Shown here one piece after another: positions 6,589 to 14,282 of a stretch of DNA of 19,705 bases. The notes beneath the pieces are model-generated. The model ran no database searches. It saw only the letters and a list, made by a program, of their open reading frames with translations, and was not told where the DNA came from. How positions within the stretch are numbered: the first letter of the stretch is position 1; each line of letters opens with the position of its first letter. The stretch comes from Nitrospira sp. UBA5699 (lineage in GTDB: Bacteria; Nitrospirota; Nitrospiria; Nitrospirales; Nitrospiraceae), in the NCBI GenBank assembly GCA_002420105.1, contig DIHJ01000085.1, positions 1 through 19,705 on the forward strand. The letters run 5' to 3'. A program made the position numbers and the translations under genes.

Positions 6589-8787
6589 TCACACCCGCCA
6601 CACCGCGGCTTCGAATTCCGGGCCCGGCACGGTCACCTGGGCCGGTTGGTGGCGGGGATACCGCGCGATCTCCAATCCGTGGCTCTGGACCAGGATGCTC
6701 ATCCGCAGGACCTGTCCCGCTTCGGTCCGAATGTCCTTGAACGGCAGGGCCAGTTCCAGCACTTTGTTCCAGCCGATCAGGCGCGATACGCCGAGGTCCT
6801 GCCAACCGCCGTCGTCGAGACGGCGCGCCAGCCTGTACTGATCGGGGGCGGCCGACGAGATCGTGAGCCGAACGGTCTGCGCCGGAGTCTGGAGGTGACA
6901 CTCGATCTGCAGATCCTGCCGCCGTCCCTGCGGGGCTTCTTCGGGATCGAACCGGAGAAACAGGTGGTCGAGATCGCAGCCGAAGTAGATCGCCGCAAAC
7001 AGGCGGTCGGCTTTCCACATCGCGCCGAGCGGAGGGTTGGGATTGATCGTGCCGGCTCCGCGCCATTCGAAGAAATCCGTCACCAGGCCGTCGAGCGAGG
7101 GATGCAGGAGCGACAGGGGCTGTAAGACCTGGTCGCGGCCGTGGAGGCCCCGCACCTCGCAGATCGGTTGATCGAGCAGGTCCGGCGGCGTGGCGCCGGC
7201 GATCGTCCAGACGTTCCGCAGATGGGTGCGAAACAGCCGGTCGAACTCCTCCTTGTACGCCGTGTCGAAATCGTCGCCGTACCACCAGAACCAGTCGCTG
7301 CCCTCCGCCGCGTAGAGTTCGCTCCAGGCCGCTCCGGCCCGATCGGGGGGCAGGGACGGACTCAACTCCAGCAGGCGGGCACGCGTGTGGCCGAGGAGAT
7401 CCCAGCCCCGGTTGTCCTCCTGGTGGCCGATCCAGATCTTGAAGTCCTGATTGATCCATGAGCCTGAATGCAGCGACGGCAGATAGTCTCCGGCCGGCAT
7501 GCCGGCCAGCGCGTCGGACATCGTCGCGGTCGTCACGCGGACGGAGCCCTCCTGATCCAGCGCTCCCCGGGCAAAGGCCGAGTAGAGGCGCGAGAGAAAC
7601 TGCTCGCCGCCTTCATGGTAATGCTCCCAGGGATTTTCCCCGTCCAGGATGATGGGAATGAGCAGGTCGTCCTGGGAACTGTCCAGCACGATCTGTCTGA
7701 TGCGGCGCAGGACGTCCTCGGCGCCGGACTCCGCGGTGGTCTTGTGGTACACGAATCCGAACGCATCGGAAATCTCCCGGTCGCGGAACACGATCGCGAC
7801 CTCCTGGCCGGCCGGTCCGGTGCGATAGGGGCGGTAGAGGTGCGCCTGACGATTCCAGGACTGCTGGGAGGCTTCGAAGGAGCGTGCGAGCACGCCTTCG
7901 TCGGTCGCCAGCCACTTGAGCCCGACCCGCTGGAGCAGGGGGATTAATTCGGGACAGACGGATCCTTCCGAGGGCCAGAGTCCGGCCGGCGGGCGGCCGA
8001 AGGCGGCGGTATGAAATTCCACGGCGCCCCGCAGTTGCGCTTCGGCGTCTTCGGGGGCGCGGAACCGGGCGGGAAGCGGAAGATCCGGCCTCGCTCTGCG
8101 GGTCAGATCCGTGTCGATGACGAGCGGGAGAATCGGATGGAAGAAGGGCGTCGTCGTGAGCTCGATCTGCCCTCGCTCGGCCAGCCGGCGGTACATCGGA
8201 ACGATCTCCCGGACCGCCGTCCGTTGGAGGGTCAGTATTTCCTGCTTGTCCTCTTCGGTGAATCCCCGGTTCTTGGCCCGGAGCGCAGCCAGGCGGGGGT
8301 ACCGGTGGACCGCTCCGTATCCGAACCAGGCGAGATTGAACCAGACCTGCAGGTCGAGGAGGTCCTGGGTGGTGAACTGGCGGGCGATCCGTTCGAGATC
8401 CTGGCCGTCGATGTCCAGCCCCCGCTTGACCAGCAGTTCGTGATAACGCGGATAGGGACGGATCATCGTGGCCCAGTTGATCGAGAAATAGTGACGAACG
8501 AGAAAGGCCTGTTCTTCCTGGTTCAGGTCGGCCGCGGGTTTCTGGGCATGTTCCAGGAACAGATCATGGACGGTGCCGGCGCCGATTTCCTGCAATTGCA
8601 GGAGGAGCGACGGCGTGAAATTGAACGTGGCCCGGACGGCCGGAAACTTCTCCAGCAGAAAGGCCATGTCGAAATAGGCTTTGGTCGCATGGAGGCGTAC
8701 CCAGGGCATGCTGGCCGATCCCGCGACCGGGTCGGTGTAGTAGGGCTGATGCATGTGCCACAGGAAACAGACGCGGGCGGTTTTCAT
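6589..8787 (-). CDS. Glycoside hydrolase family 57 protein (alpha-amylase / 4-alpha-glucanotransferase type)
   Basis: GH57 enzymes act with retention on alpha-glucans such as glycogen and starch. All hallmark motifs are present in order: HMHQPY (11-16), TTTPFFHPILPL (211-222), GLWPSEGS (269-276) with nucleophile E274, and ILDGENPWEHY (380-390) with acid/base D382. A helical segment and a beta-rich C-terminal region follow, giving 732 residues. No signal peptide is seen, so it is probably cytoplasmic. The exact activity (amylase, glucanotransferase, branching enzyme or other) cannot be settled from motifs. No Shine-Dalgarno precedes the ATG at 8787, yet the conserved HMHQPY begins only ten residues in, so the start is likely right. 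It is transcribed divergently from the VanZ-like gene and lies upstream of galT, pointing to storage-glucan metabolism. Confidence 0.9.
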   Translation of the reverse strand: MKTARVCFLWHMHQPYYTDPVAGSASMPWVRLHATKAYFDMAFLLEKFPAVRATFNFTPSLLLQLQEIGAGTVHDLFLEHAQKPAADLNQEEQAFLVRHYFSINWATMIRPYPRYHELLVKRGLDIDGQDLERIARQFTTQDLLDLQVWFNLAWFGYGAVHRYPRLAALRAKNRGFTEEDKQEILTLQRTAVREIVPMYRRLAERGQIELTTTPFFHPILPLVIDTDLTRRARPDLPLPARFRAPEDAEAQLRGAVEFHTAAFGRPPAGLWPSEGSVCPELIPLLQRVGLKWLATDEGVLARSFEASQQSWNRQAHLYRPYRTGPAGQEVAIVFRDREISDAFGFVYHKTTAESGAEDVLRRIRQIVLDSSQDDLLIPIILDGENPWEHYHEGGEQFLSRLYSAFARGALDQEGSVRVTTATMSDALAGMPAGDYLPSLHSGSWINQDFKIWIGHQEDNRGWDLLGHTRARLLELSPSLPPDRAGAAWSELYAAEGSDWFWWYGDDFDTAYKEEFDRLFRTHLRNVWTIAGATPPDLLDQPICEVRGLHGRDQVLQPLSLLHPSLDGLVTDFFEWRGAGTINPNPPLGAMWKADRLFAAIYFGCDLDHLFLRFDPEEAPQGRRQDLQIECHLQTPAQTVRLTISSAAPDQYRLARRLDDGGWQDLGVSRLIGWNKVLELALPFKDIRTEAGQVLRMSILVQSHGLEIARYPRHQPAQVTVPGPEFEAAVWRV

Positions 8788-8865
8788 AAGATGATGTGCG
8801 AAGAATATTGCGGACGTGCAAGGAGTATGTCATAGGGATGAGGGGCTTGCAATCGACGGAGGGAA

Positions 8866-9327
8866 ATGGAAAAGGTCTGCGCCGGGTGTCGCGAGGGCTC
8901 GACGGGCCGCCGGATTCGGTCCTGGCTGCCGGTCGCCGGCTACGCCGCGTTGATTTTTTACCTCTCCTCGCTTCCCCATCCGGAAGAGCGGCTGCCCAAA
9001 GTCCTCTTCGAACAGGCGGGGGACAAACTGCTGCATCTCATCGAGTATGCGGTGCTGGCGGCGTTGTGCTACCCGGCGTTCCTCCGGGCCGCCGGTCCGG
9101 TCGTCGCCCGCCGCGCCGTGGCGCTGTCGATCCTGGCGGCGTCCTTCTACGGCATGACGGACGAAGTGCACCAGGCCTTCGTGCCCTTTCGCGAGTCCAG
9201 CTGGCTGGACTGGGTGGCGGACACGGCCGGGGCCGTCGTCGGCGCCCTCGGAGCGAGCCGGTTCCTGCAGGTTTCGCCCGCGGAGGGCGGATGCGTGGAT
9301 CGGCTCGGCGAACGAGTCCGTGAGTGA
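8866..9327 (+). CDS. VanZ-like family membrane protein
   Basis: This 153-residue protein has four predicted membrane helices (about 18-35, 56-74, 83-98, 115-131). It carries the VanZ-family pattern: DKLLHLIEY (53-61), TDEVHQAFVPFR (98-109) and LDWVADTAGAVVG (114-126). The family is named after the teicoplanin-resistance protein VanZ, but most members, including this one, have no established biochemical role. GGAGGG lies only two bases before the ATG, closer than usual, so initiation may be weak. The 78-base gap to the divergent GH57 gene must hold both promoters. The stop is 36 bases before the amgK ATG, so read-through into amgK is possible; a cell-envelope role would fit that neighbour. Confidence 0.85.
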   Translation: MEKVCAGCREGSTGRRIRSWLPVAGYAALIFYLSSLPHPEERLPKVLFEQAGDKLLHLIEYAVLAALCYPAFLRAAGPVVARRAVALSILAASFYGMTDEVHQAFVPFRESSWLDWVADTAGAVVGALGASRFLQVSPAEGGCVDRLGERVRE

Positions 9328-9348
9328 TCCCGCGTGCCGTATTTCGTG

Positions 9349-9354
9349 TATAAT
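9349..9354 (+). promoter_or_regulatory. Consensus -10 box immediately before amgK
   Basis: TATAAT is a perfect -10 hexamer. Its first transcribed base would be about 9361, only three bases before the ATG at 9364. No good -35 box is visible 16-18 bases upstream. If used, it would yield a leaderless or nearly leaderless amgK mRNA, consistent with the lack of a Shine-Dalgarno there. Confidence 0.35.
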
Positions 9355-9363
9355 GCGCCGCTG

Positions 9364-10467
9364 ATGACCACGATCGATCCTGCCGCGCCGAAAAAGCCCC
9401 TGGCTCTTCCCGATCGGGCGCTCGTTGCGGAAACGGTGCGGACCCGACTTCCCCTTCAGGGGACGCTGAAGACGCTCACACCGCTCGCGGGCGACGCCTC
9501 CAATCGACGCTATTTCCGGATCGAGCTCAACGAGGCCGGCGCCCGGCCCGTCATTCTCATGCAGCTGGCGGAGCCGGAAGTGTTCAAGCAATCGGAGGAG
9601 GCGGTTAGCGGGGCCTCCCATCAGATCACCGAGCTGCCGTTTCTGAACATCCAGGCGCATCTGGCGAAGGCCGGTGTCTCCGTGCCCGCGCTGTATTACT
9701 ACGACCGGGCCGCGGGGCTGCTCTATCTCGAGGATTTCGGGGATCTCACCCTGTCGGAGGCCTGCCGTGACGCGACCGCGCCCGAGATCGAGGCGCGCTA
9801 CCGGCAGGCGGTCACCGTGCTGGTGCAGATTCAGTCGAAGGGCACGTCGCCCGCCGATCCGGACTGCCTCGCGTTCCACCGCAGCTTCGACGTGCCGCTG
9901 TTGATGTGGGAGTTCGATCATTTTCTGGAGTACGGGATCGAAGCGCGGCAGGGCAAGCCGATGCGCGAGGACGACCGGACCGCGATGCGCGACGAGTTCC
10001 GGACCATTTCCGAGCTGCTGGCCGGGCAGCCGCGCGTGTTCGTGCACCGCGATTACCATTCCAGAAACCTGATGGTCGACGGAAGCCGGCTGGGCGTCAT
10101 CGATTTTCAGGATGCGCTGATGGGGCCGGCCACCTACGACCTGGCCTCGCTGCTGCGCGACGCCTATATCGCGCTCGACGAATCGCTGATCGACCGGCTC
10201 GTCGACGTCTACCTCGGCCAGCTGGAGTCGGGACGCCAGCTCTGGACGAACCGGGAGGCTTTCCGGCGCCTGCTCGATTTCACGAGCATCCAGCGCAATC
10301 TCAAGGCGGCGGGCCGGTTCGTCTATATCGACCGGGTGAAAGGCAACCCGAAATTTCTGGCCGACATTCCGCGGACGCTCGGCTACGTCAAACGGAACCT
10401 GGCGAAGTATCCCGAGCTCTTCACGTTACGCAAACTCATGAGCGCGCACGTGCCTGAACTATGTTAA
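9364..10467 (+). CDS. amgK: Anomeric MurNAc/GlcNAc kinase (AmgK-like phosphotransferase)
   Basis: This is a 367-residue phosphotransferase of the aminoglycoside-kinase/choline-kinase fold. The AmgK-type nucleotide-loop motif GDASNRRYFR (43-52) is present, as are the catalytic loop HRDYHSRNLM (228-237) with D230 and N235, and the metal-binding DFQDALMGP (247-255). In Pseudomonas, AmgK phosphorylates the anomeric hydroxyl of MurNAc or GlcNAc, and MurU then makes the UDP-sugar, bypassing de novo synthesis and its fosfomycin-sensitive MurA step. The next gene here is a MurU-like nucleotidyltransferase, which strongly supports this assignment over a generic antibiotic kinase. An in-frame GTG at 9334 is possible, but ATG 9364 is preferred on family length. 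No ribosome binding site is seen. Confidence 0.85.
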   Translation: MTTIDPAAPKKPLALPDRALVAETVRTRLPLQGTLKTLTPLAGDASNRRYFRIELNEAGARPVILMQLAEPEVFKQSEEAVSGASHQITELPFLNIQAHLAKAGVSVPALYYYDRAAGLLYLEDFGDLTLSEACRDATAPEIEARYRQAVTVLVQIQSKGTSPADPDCLAFHRSFDVPLLMWEFDHFLEYGIEARQGKPMREDDRTAMRDEFRTISELLAGQPRVFVHRDYHSRNLMVDGSRLGVIDFQDALMGPATYDLASLLRDAYIALDESLIDRLVDVYLGQLESGRQLWTNREAFRRLLDFTSIQRNLKAAGRFVYIDRVKGNPKFLADIPRTLGYVKRNLAKYPELFTLRKLMSAHVPELC

Positions 10468-10477
10468 TGACCCGGCG

Positions 10478-10554
10478 AGAGGTGAGGGGCTAGGGGCTAT
10501 GGGTTGGAATTCTCGGAATGTGCGCCGGCCTCTTACCCCTTGCCCCGCACCTCT
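10478..10554. repeat. Intergenic palindromic repeat, copy B
   Basis: The left arm AGAGGTGAGGGGCTAGGGG (10478-10496) pairs with CCCCTTGCCCCGCACCTCT (10536-10554) at 17 of 19 positions across a 39-base spacer. It fills the gap between amgK and the nucleotidyltransferase gene. As RNA it would form a long stable hairpin that could separate expression of the two genes. Confidence 0.7.
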
Positions 10555-10572
10555 TGCCCGCGCCGGAATCCT

Positions 10573-11337
10573 ATGAAGGCGATGATCCTCGCGGCCGGGC
10601 TGGGTACGCGCCTGAGGCCGCTCACGAATACGATCCCCAAGCCGTTGCTCCCCATCGCGGGCACTCCCCTCATCGTGTGGAACCTCCTGCTGCTGAAGCG
10701 GCATGGATTTTACGACGTCGTCGTGAACCTGCATCATCTCGGGCCGATGATCGAGCAGGCGCTGGGCAACGGCTCGAAGTACGGCCTGCGGATCTATTAT
10801 TCGCACGAACCGGTGATTCTGGGGACCGGCGGGGGGATCAAACAGGCCGAGGCGAATTTTTCCGGGGAGCCGGTGCTGGTGCTGAACGGCGACACGCTGT
10901 TTGAGCTGGATCTGGAGGCGCTCTGCGCCGCGCACCTGCAGCGCAAAGCCGCCGCGACGCTGGTGCTCCGGCCCGATCCCGATGCCGCGCGCTGGGGGCT
11001 GGTGGAAGTCGGCGACGACGGCCGCATCATCCGCATTACCGGCCGGGGAAAGCCGGAGTCCGGTCCGGCTCAAGCCCGCATGTTCGCCGGCATCCATATC
11101 CTCCATCCCCGGCTGCTGCGCGACGTGCCGAAGGGGAAGGAATCTTCAATCATCGACGCCTACGTGTCGGCGATTCAGCGCGATGAGCCGGTCTTCGGAT
11201 ACGATCTGACGGGGTATTGGTCCGATGTCGGGACGCCCGAGCGCTATGCCCAGGCCGAACACGCCGCCGCCACGGGGCTCATCCGTCTCGGCGACCGCCT
11301 CGCCGAAACGCCTCTGACCTCGCCCTTCACGCCTTGA
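10573..11337 (+). CDS. murU: Sugar-1-phosphate nucleotidyltransferase (MurU-like)
   Basis: This is a 254-residue nucleotidyltransferase. The signature LAAGLGTRLRPLT with IPKPLLPI (6-28) binds the nucleotide and sugar phosphate, NGD (105-107) carries the metal-binding Asp, and GYWSDVGTPERY (214-225) is the C-terminal family motif. It lacks the left-handed beta-helix of GlmU-type enzymes, as does MurU. Following amgK it most likely makes UDP-MurNAc from MurNAc-alpha-1-phosphate for peptidoglycan recycling. Mannose- or glucose-1-phosphate specificity cannot be excluded by sequence alone. The ATG at 10573 is chosen because the fold begins there (MKAMILAAG) and GGA lies just upstream; the frame is open further up, through the repeat. 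Its last 11 bases overlap the end of the convergent regulator gene. Confidence 0.85.
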   Translation: MKAMILAAGLGTRLRPLTNTIPKPLLPIAGTPLIVWNLLLLKRHGFYDVVVNLHHLGPMIEQALGNGSKYGLRIYYSHEPVILGTGGGIKQAEANFSGEPVLVLNGDTLFELDLEALCAAHLQRKAAATLVLRPDPDAARWGLVEVGDDGRIIRITGRGKPESGPAQARMFAGIHILHPRLLRDVPKGKESSIIDAYVSAIQRDEPVFGYDLTGYWSDVGTPERYAQAEHAAATGLIRLGDRLAETPLTSPFTP

Positions 11338-12739
11338 CGGCGGTTTCCACGCCCTCGCCGTCTTCTCCCGCCCGTTCTTCCTGCTTCTGGCGTTGCTGTT
11401 TGAGCAGACGGGCGAGATAGGTGCGCTGGAGCCGCAGCCGTTCCGCCGCTTTGGTCTGGTTGCCCTCGGCGTCGAGCAGCGCCTGTTCGATGATGTGGCG
11501 GCTGTGCGCCTCCATGGATTCGTGGTACGGCAGCGTGAGGTAGGGCGGCGCATCGCCCCGTCCGGCGGCGGATCCGAAGTCGAGGGCGAGCGCGTTCGGC
11601 TCGATGGCGTCGGTCGGGCTCAGAATGACGGCGCGCGCGATCACGTTGTCCAACTCGCGGATGTTGCCCGGCCAGCTGTAGCGGTCCAGGGCGTCCATCG
11701 CGGCCGGCGTGAACATCATGCCCGGGCGCTTCGCCTCCTTCGCGTGCCGGTTGAGGAAAAACTTGGCCAGCGCCGGCAGATCGTCCGGCCGATCCCGGAG
11801 CGGCGGGAGGGTCAGGCTGATCACGTTCAAGCGGAAGAACAGATCCTCGCGGAAATCGCCGACCTTGACCGCCTGCTTCAGGTCCTTGTTGGTGGCGGCG
11901 ATGACCCGGATGTTCACCGATACCAGGCGCGTGCCGCCGACCCGGTGGAATTCCCGGTCCTGGAGCACCCGTAACAGTTTGGCTTGAAGCGGGAGCGGCA
12001 TGTCGCCGATTTCGTCGAGGAAGACCGTCCCCCCGTCGGCCATTTCCAGCTTGCCCTTCTGCAGCCGGTCCGCGCCGGTAAAGGCGCCCCGTTCGTGGCC
12101 GAACAGTTCGTTCTCCAGCAGGGTTTCCGTCAAGGCCACGCAATTGATCACGACGAGCGGCATGGCATGGCGCGGGCTCCATTGGTGGATCGACCGGGCC
12201 AGCAGTTCTTTGCCGGTTCCGCTCGCGCCGAGCAGGAGTACGCTGGCGTCCGATTTGGCGGCGCGCTGGGCGGCTTCCAGGACCGTGCGGATCTTCGGGC
12301 TCGCGCCGACGATGGAGGCGTAGCGGCTGTCCACCTCGGACTTGAGACAGGCCACCTGTCGTTTGAGGGAATCGCGTTCGAGAGCCTTGCCGATGACGAA
12401 GAGCAGGTGATCCTTGTCCAGCGGCTTCGTGAGGAAGTCATAGGCGCCGTCCTTCATGGCGTCGACGGCGGCTTGAATCGATCCGTGGGCGGTCATGACG
12501 ATGACGGGAAGGTCCTCCGCCGGTCTGACTTTCGGCAGGCGTTTGAGGACGTCGAGGCCGGTCAGGCGGGGCATGTCCAGATCGAGCAGCATGAGATGCG
12601 GCGCTTCCTGCTCCACCATCTCCAGCGCCTGCACCCCGTCGCGCGCGACGATCGTGCCGTAGTCGGAGGCCTGCAGGCGATCCTCCAGCATCGTCGCAAT
12701 GTCGGGGTCGTCGTCGACGATGAGAATCTTGGCTTTCAT
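11327..12739 (-). CDS. NtrC-type sigma54-dependent response regulator (orphan)
   Basis: This 470-residue activator has a receiver domain with D9-D11 and phospho-acceptor D53 (LLDLDMP), T83 and K105. Its AAA+ domain has Walker A GASGTGKE (171-178), the GAFTGA sigma54 loop (in FGHERGAFTGAD) and Walker B VFLDEIGD. A Fis-type helix-turn-helix near the end includes GNQTKAAERLRLQRTYLARLL, followed by a charged tail. AGGAG lies five bases before the ATG at 12739. No histidine kinase is adjacent, so its partner must lie elsewhere. It is a paralogue of the regulator at 436-1794 with a different recognition helix. It lies in line downstream of the DUF1015 and prenyl synthase genes, with a palindromic repeat in the gap. 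Confidence 0.94.
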   Translation of the reverse strand: MKAKILIVDDDPDIATMLEDRLQASDYGTIVARDGVQALEMVEQEAPHLMLLDLDMPRLTGLDVLKRLPKVRPAEDLPVIVMTAHGSIQAAVDAMKDGAYDFLTKPLDKDHLLFVIGKALERDSLKRQVACLKSEVDSRYASIVGASPKIRTVLEAAQRAAKSDASVLLLGASGTGKELLARSIHQWSPRHAMPLVVINCVALTETLLENELFGHERGAFTGADRLQKGKLEMADGGTVFLDEIGDMPLPLQAKLLRVLQDREFHRVGGTRLVSVNIRVIAATNKDLKQAVKVGDFREDLFFRLNVISLTLPPLRDRPDDLPALAKFFLNRHAKEAKRPGMMFTPAAMDALDRYSWPGNIRELDNVIARAVILSPTDAIEPNALALDFGSAAGRGDAPPYLTLPYHESMEAHSRHIIEQALLDAEGNQTKAAERLRLQRTYLARLLKQQRQKQEERAGEDGEGVETAVKA

Positions 12740-12753
12740 AGCGCTCCTGTGCA

Positions 12754-12840
12754 GGTAAGAGGTTTGAGGCAAGGGGCGGGCGGGCGAAACAGGGGCATCT
12801 GTCGATCTTCCATGCCCATGGCCTCTTGCCTCCGACCCGC
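12754..12840. repeat. Intergenic palindromic repeat, copy C
   Basis: GAGGCAAGGGGC (12766-12777) pairs with GCCTCTTGCCTC (12821-12832) at 11 of 12 positions. GGTAAGAGG at 12754-12762 is the reverse complement of the CCTCTTACC found in copies A and B, so this copy is a more diverged, inverted member. It lies between the DUF1015 stop and the regulator start. Confidence 0.5.
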
Positions 12841-14162
12841 TATTCTTCCATCACGTTGATGACCAGCCCCGTGAGCGGTTTCGGATAAAAATACGTCGAC
12901 TTGTGCGGCATCCGCTCTCCGGCCGTGGCCACCGCCTGCACTTCGCTCACTTTGGTGGCGTTGAGGAGCAGGGCGCCGGTGCCGGTGCCGTCGGCGGCCC
13001 AGTCGAGCGCTTCGTGATCGTCCTTCGTATAGATGATGGCCTCCTGCTCCTGCTGCGTCGGGCAGAGTACGGGGACGACGAGCTGCTGGAGCAGCGAGAC
13101 GTCCAGCCTGGCGCGGGGAGAGGCCTCGGCGCCGGGGCGATGGGCCGGCTTGAGCGTCAGCGCGACGTACCGGTCTTCCCCCTTGAGGGCGAGACCGAAC
13201 GTCGCGGCCGTCCGCCCGTTCGTGCGCAGGGCGTCGATGAACGTGTCCCGCACCGCGCTCTTCGTGGAGGCGGTAAAGGGAAATTCCGTCAACTCGAACT
13301 TTTCGGTCAACAGGCTCTTGACCGTTGCGTAAGCCGGCAGCGGGGTGGTGGTCACCCGGTGCGTGGGCAGGACGGTCAGGCCGGGGTCTTCCAGCGGAGA
13401 CAACAGCATGAGGACCCCGTCATACGCATGGAGATCGGCCGGCGATCCGGCCTGCTCCCGCCGGATCCGCTGGTAGTTGAGGGCGGTCTCGTAGCGGTGA
13501 TGGCCGTCGGCGATGAACAGCGGCTTGCGCTGCATGGCATCGACCATCTGTTGGAGGATGGCCGGGTCCGTGATCGTCCAGAGCCGCTGCCGGCAGCCGC
13601 TGTCGTCCTGGAAATCGATCCGCGCCGGTTGGCCTTTGACGGCGTTCTCGAGCAGGCCCAGCAGGGCGTTCTGGGGATCGGAGTACAGGAGCCAGATGGG
13701 ACTGAGATTGGCTTTGCAGGCCTGCAGGAGATTCAGCCGGTCGGTCTTGGCGGCGGATCTGGTGTTTTCGTGAGGATAAATGTGTCCGGAGTCCAGCGGC
13801 TCCAGTTTCGTCGTGATGAGAAACCCCCGCAGCGTCTTCCTCGGCGCGCGCGCGTCGGACGACGGCGGCGCATACTCGATCGTGTGATAGTAGATCGCCG
13901 GCTGCGCGTCGCGCTTCATCGCGCCGCGCGCGATCCAGTCCCGCAGGGTGTTCGCGGCGCGCGTGTACCGGTTGTCGGCGGCATTGTCGCCCGGCTGATC
14001 GATGCCGAGCTCCAGGCGGATGATGTTCTGGGGGTGGCGGTCGTGCAGCGCCTTCTGCCCTGCGGCGTCGATGATGTCATACGGCGGAGCGACGACGTCG
14101 CGTACGGAACCGACGACGGCGGGATCGTACAAAGTGCCTCGAAACGGAATGATCTGTGCCAT
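12840..14162 (-). CDS. DUF1015 family protein
   Basis: This 440-residue protein belongs to the widespread DUF1015 family. It begins with the typical IIPFRG...VVAPPYDII and carries the family motifs HENT (131-134), K139-TDRLNLL and ADGHHRYETA (218-227). No signal peptide or membrane segment is seen, so it is cytoplasmic. No function is established for this protein. The DGHHR box resembles the GHRR-type nucleotide-binding box of the ParB/sulfiredoxin fold, which includes free-serine kinases, and homologues are, from memory, often encoded near serine-biosynthesis genes; a small-molecule kinase role is therefore possible but is inference. AAGGA lies seven bases before the ATG at 14162. It lies 120 bases downstream of the prenyl synthase gene and may share its transcript. 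Confidence 0.9.
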   Translation of the reverse strand: MAQIIPFRGTLYDPAVVGSVRDVVAPPYDIIDAAGQKALHDRHPQNIIRLELGIDQPGDNAADNRYTRAANTLRDWIARGAMKRDAQPAIYYHTIEYAPPSSDARAPRKTLRGFLITTKLEPLDSGHIYPHENTRSAAKTDRLNLLQACKANLSPIWLLYSDPQNALLGLLENAVKGQPARIDFQDDSGCRQRLWTITDPAILQQMVDAMQRKPLFIADGHHRYETALNYQRIRREQAGSPADLHAYDGVLMLLSPLEDPGLTVLPTHRVTTTPLPAYATVKSLLTEKFELTEFPFTASTKSAVRDTFIDALRTNGRTAATFGLALKGEDRYVALTLKPAHRPGAEASPRARLDVSLLQQLVVPVLCPTQQEQEAIIYTKDDHEALDWAADGTGTGALLLNATKVSEVQAVATAGERMPHKSTYFYPKPLTGLVINVMEE

Positions 14163-14244
14163 GAATAGTCCTTTTCTCCCTGTAAGCAGGTAAGGGTGTA
14201 GACAAAAATCTGAAAGGCTGGGCCGTGGGTCCTGCGCGTTGCCC

Positions 14245-14268
14245 GTCCCATGCGTGAGTGCGTGGGAC
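14245..14268. repeat. Hairpin after the prenyl synthase gene
   Basis: The arms GTCCCATGC (14245-14253) and GCGTGGGAC (14260-14268) form a 9-bp stem with one wobble pair and a 6-base loop. It lies 14 bases past the prenyl synthase stop. No T-run follows on the minus strand, so it is not a standard intrinsic terminator; it could stabilise or separate the messages. Confidence 0.4.
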
Positions 14269-14282
14269 CGCGCGGGAAACGG

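Noticed and set aside
5447..6841. Plus-strand open frame of 464 codons
   Set aside because: It is a shadow of galT, which has the zinc-binding and HxHxQ motifs on the minus strand.
8589..8602. Palindrome CCTGCAATTGCAGG resembling the operator
   Set aside because: It lacks the 3-base centre (the half-sites abut) and lies inside the GH57 coding sequence, so the spacing does not fit the family.
8816..8835. TGACATACTCCTTGCA upstream of the GH57 gene as a sigma54 promoter
   Set aside because: The -12 box and the spacing fit, but the essential GG of the -24 box is GA and no TGCAA-N3-TTGCA palindrome is nearby.
8830..10059. Minus-strand open frame of 409 codons
   Set aside because: It is antisense to the VanZ-like and amgK genes, both supported by motifs, and has no recognisable domain.
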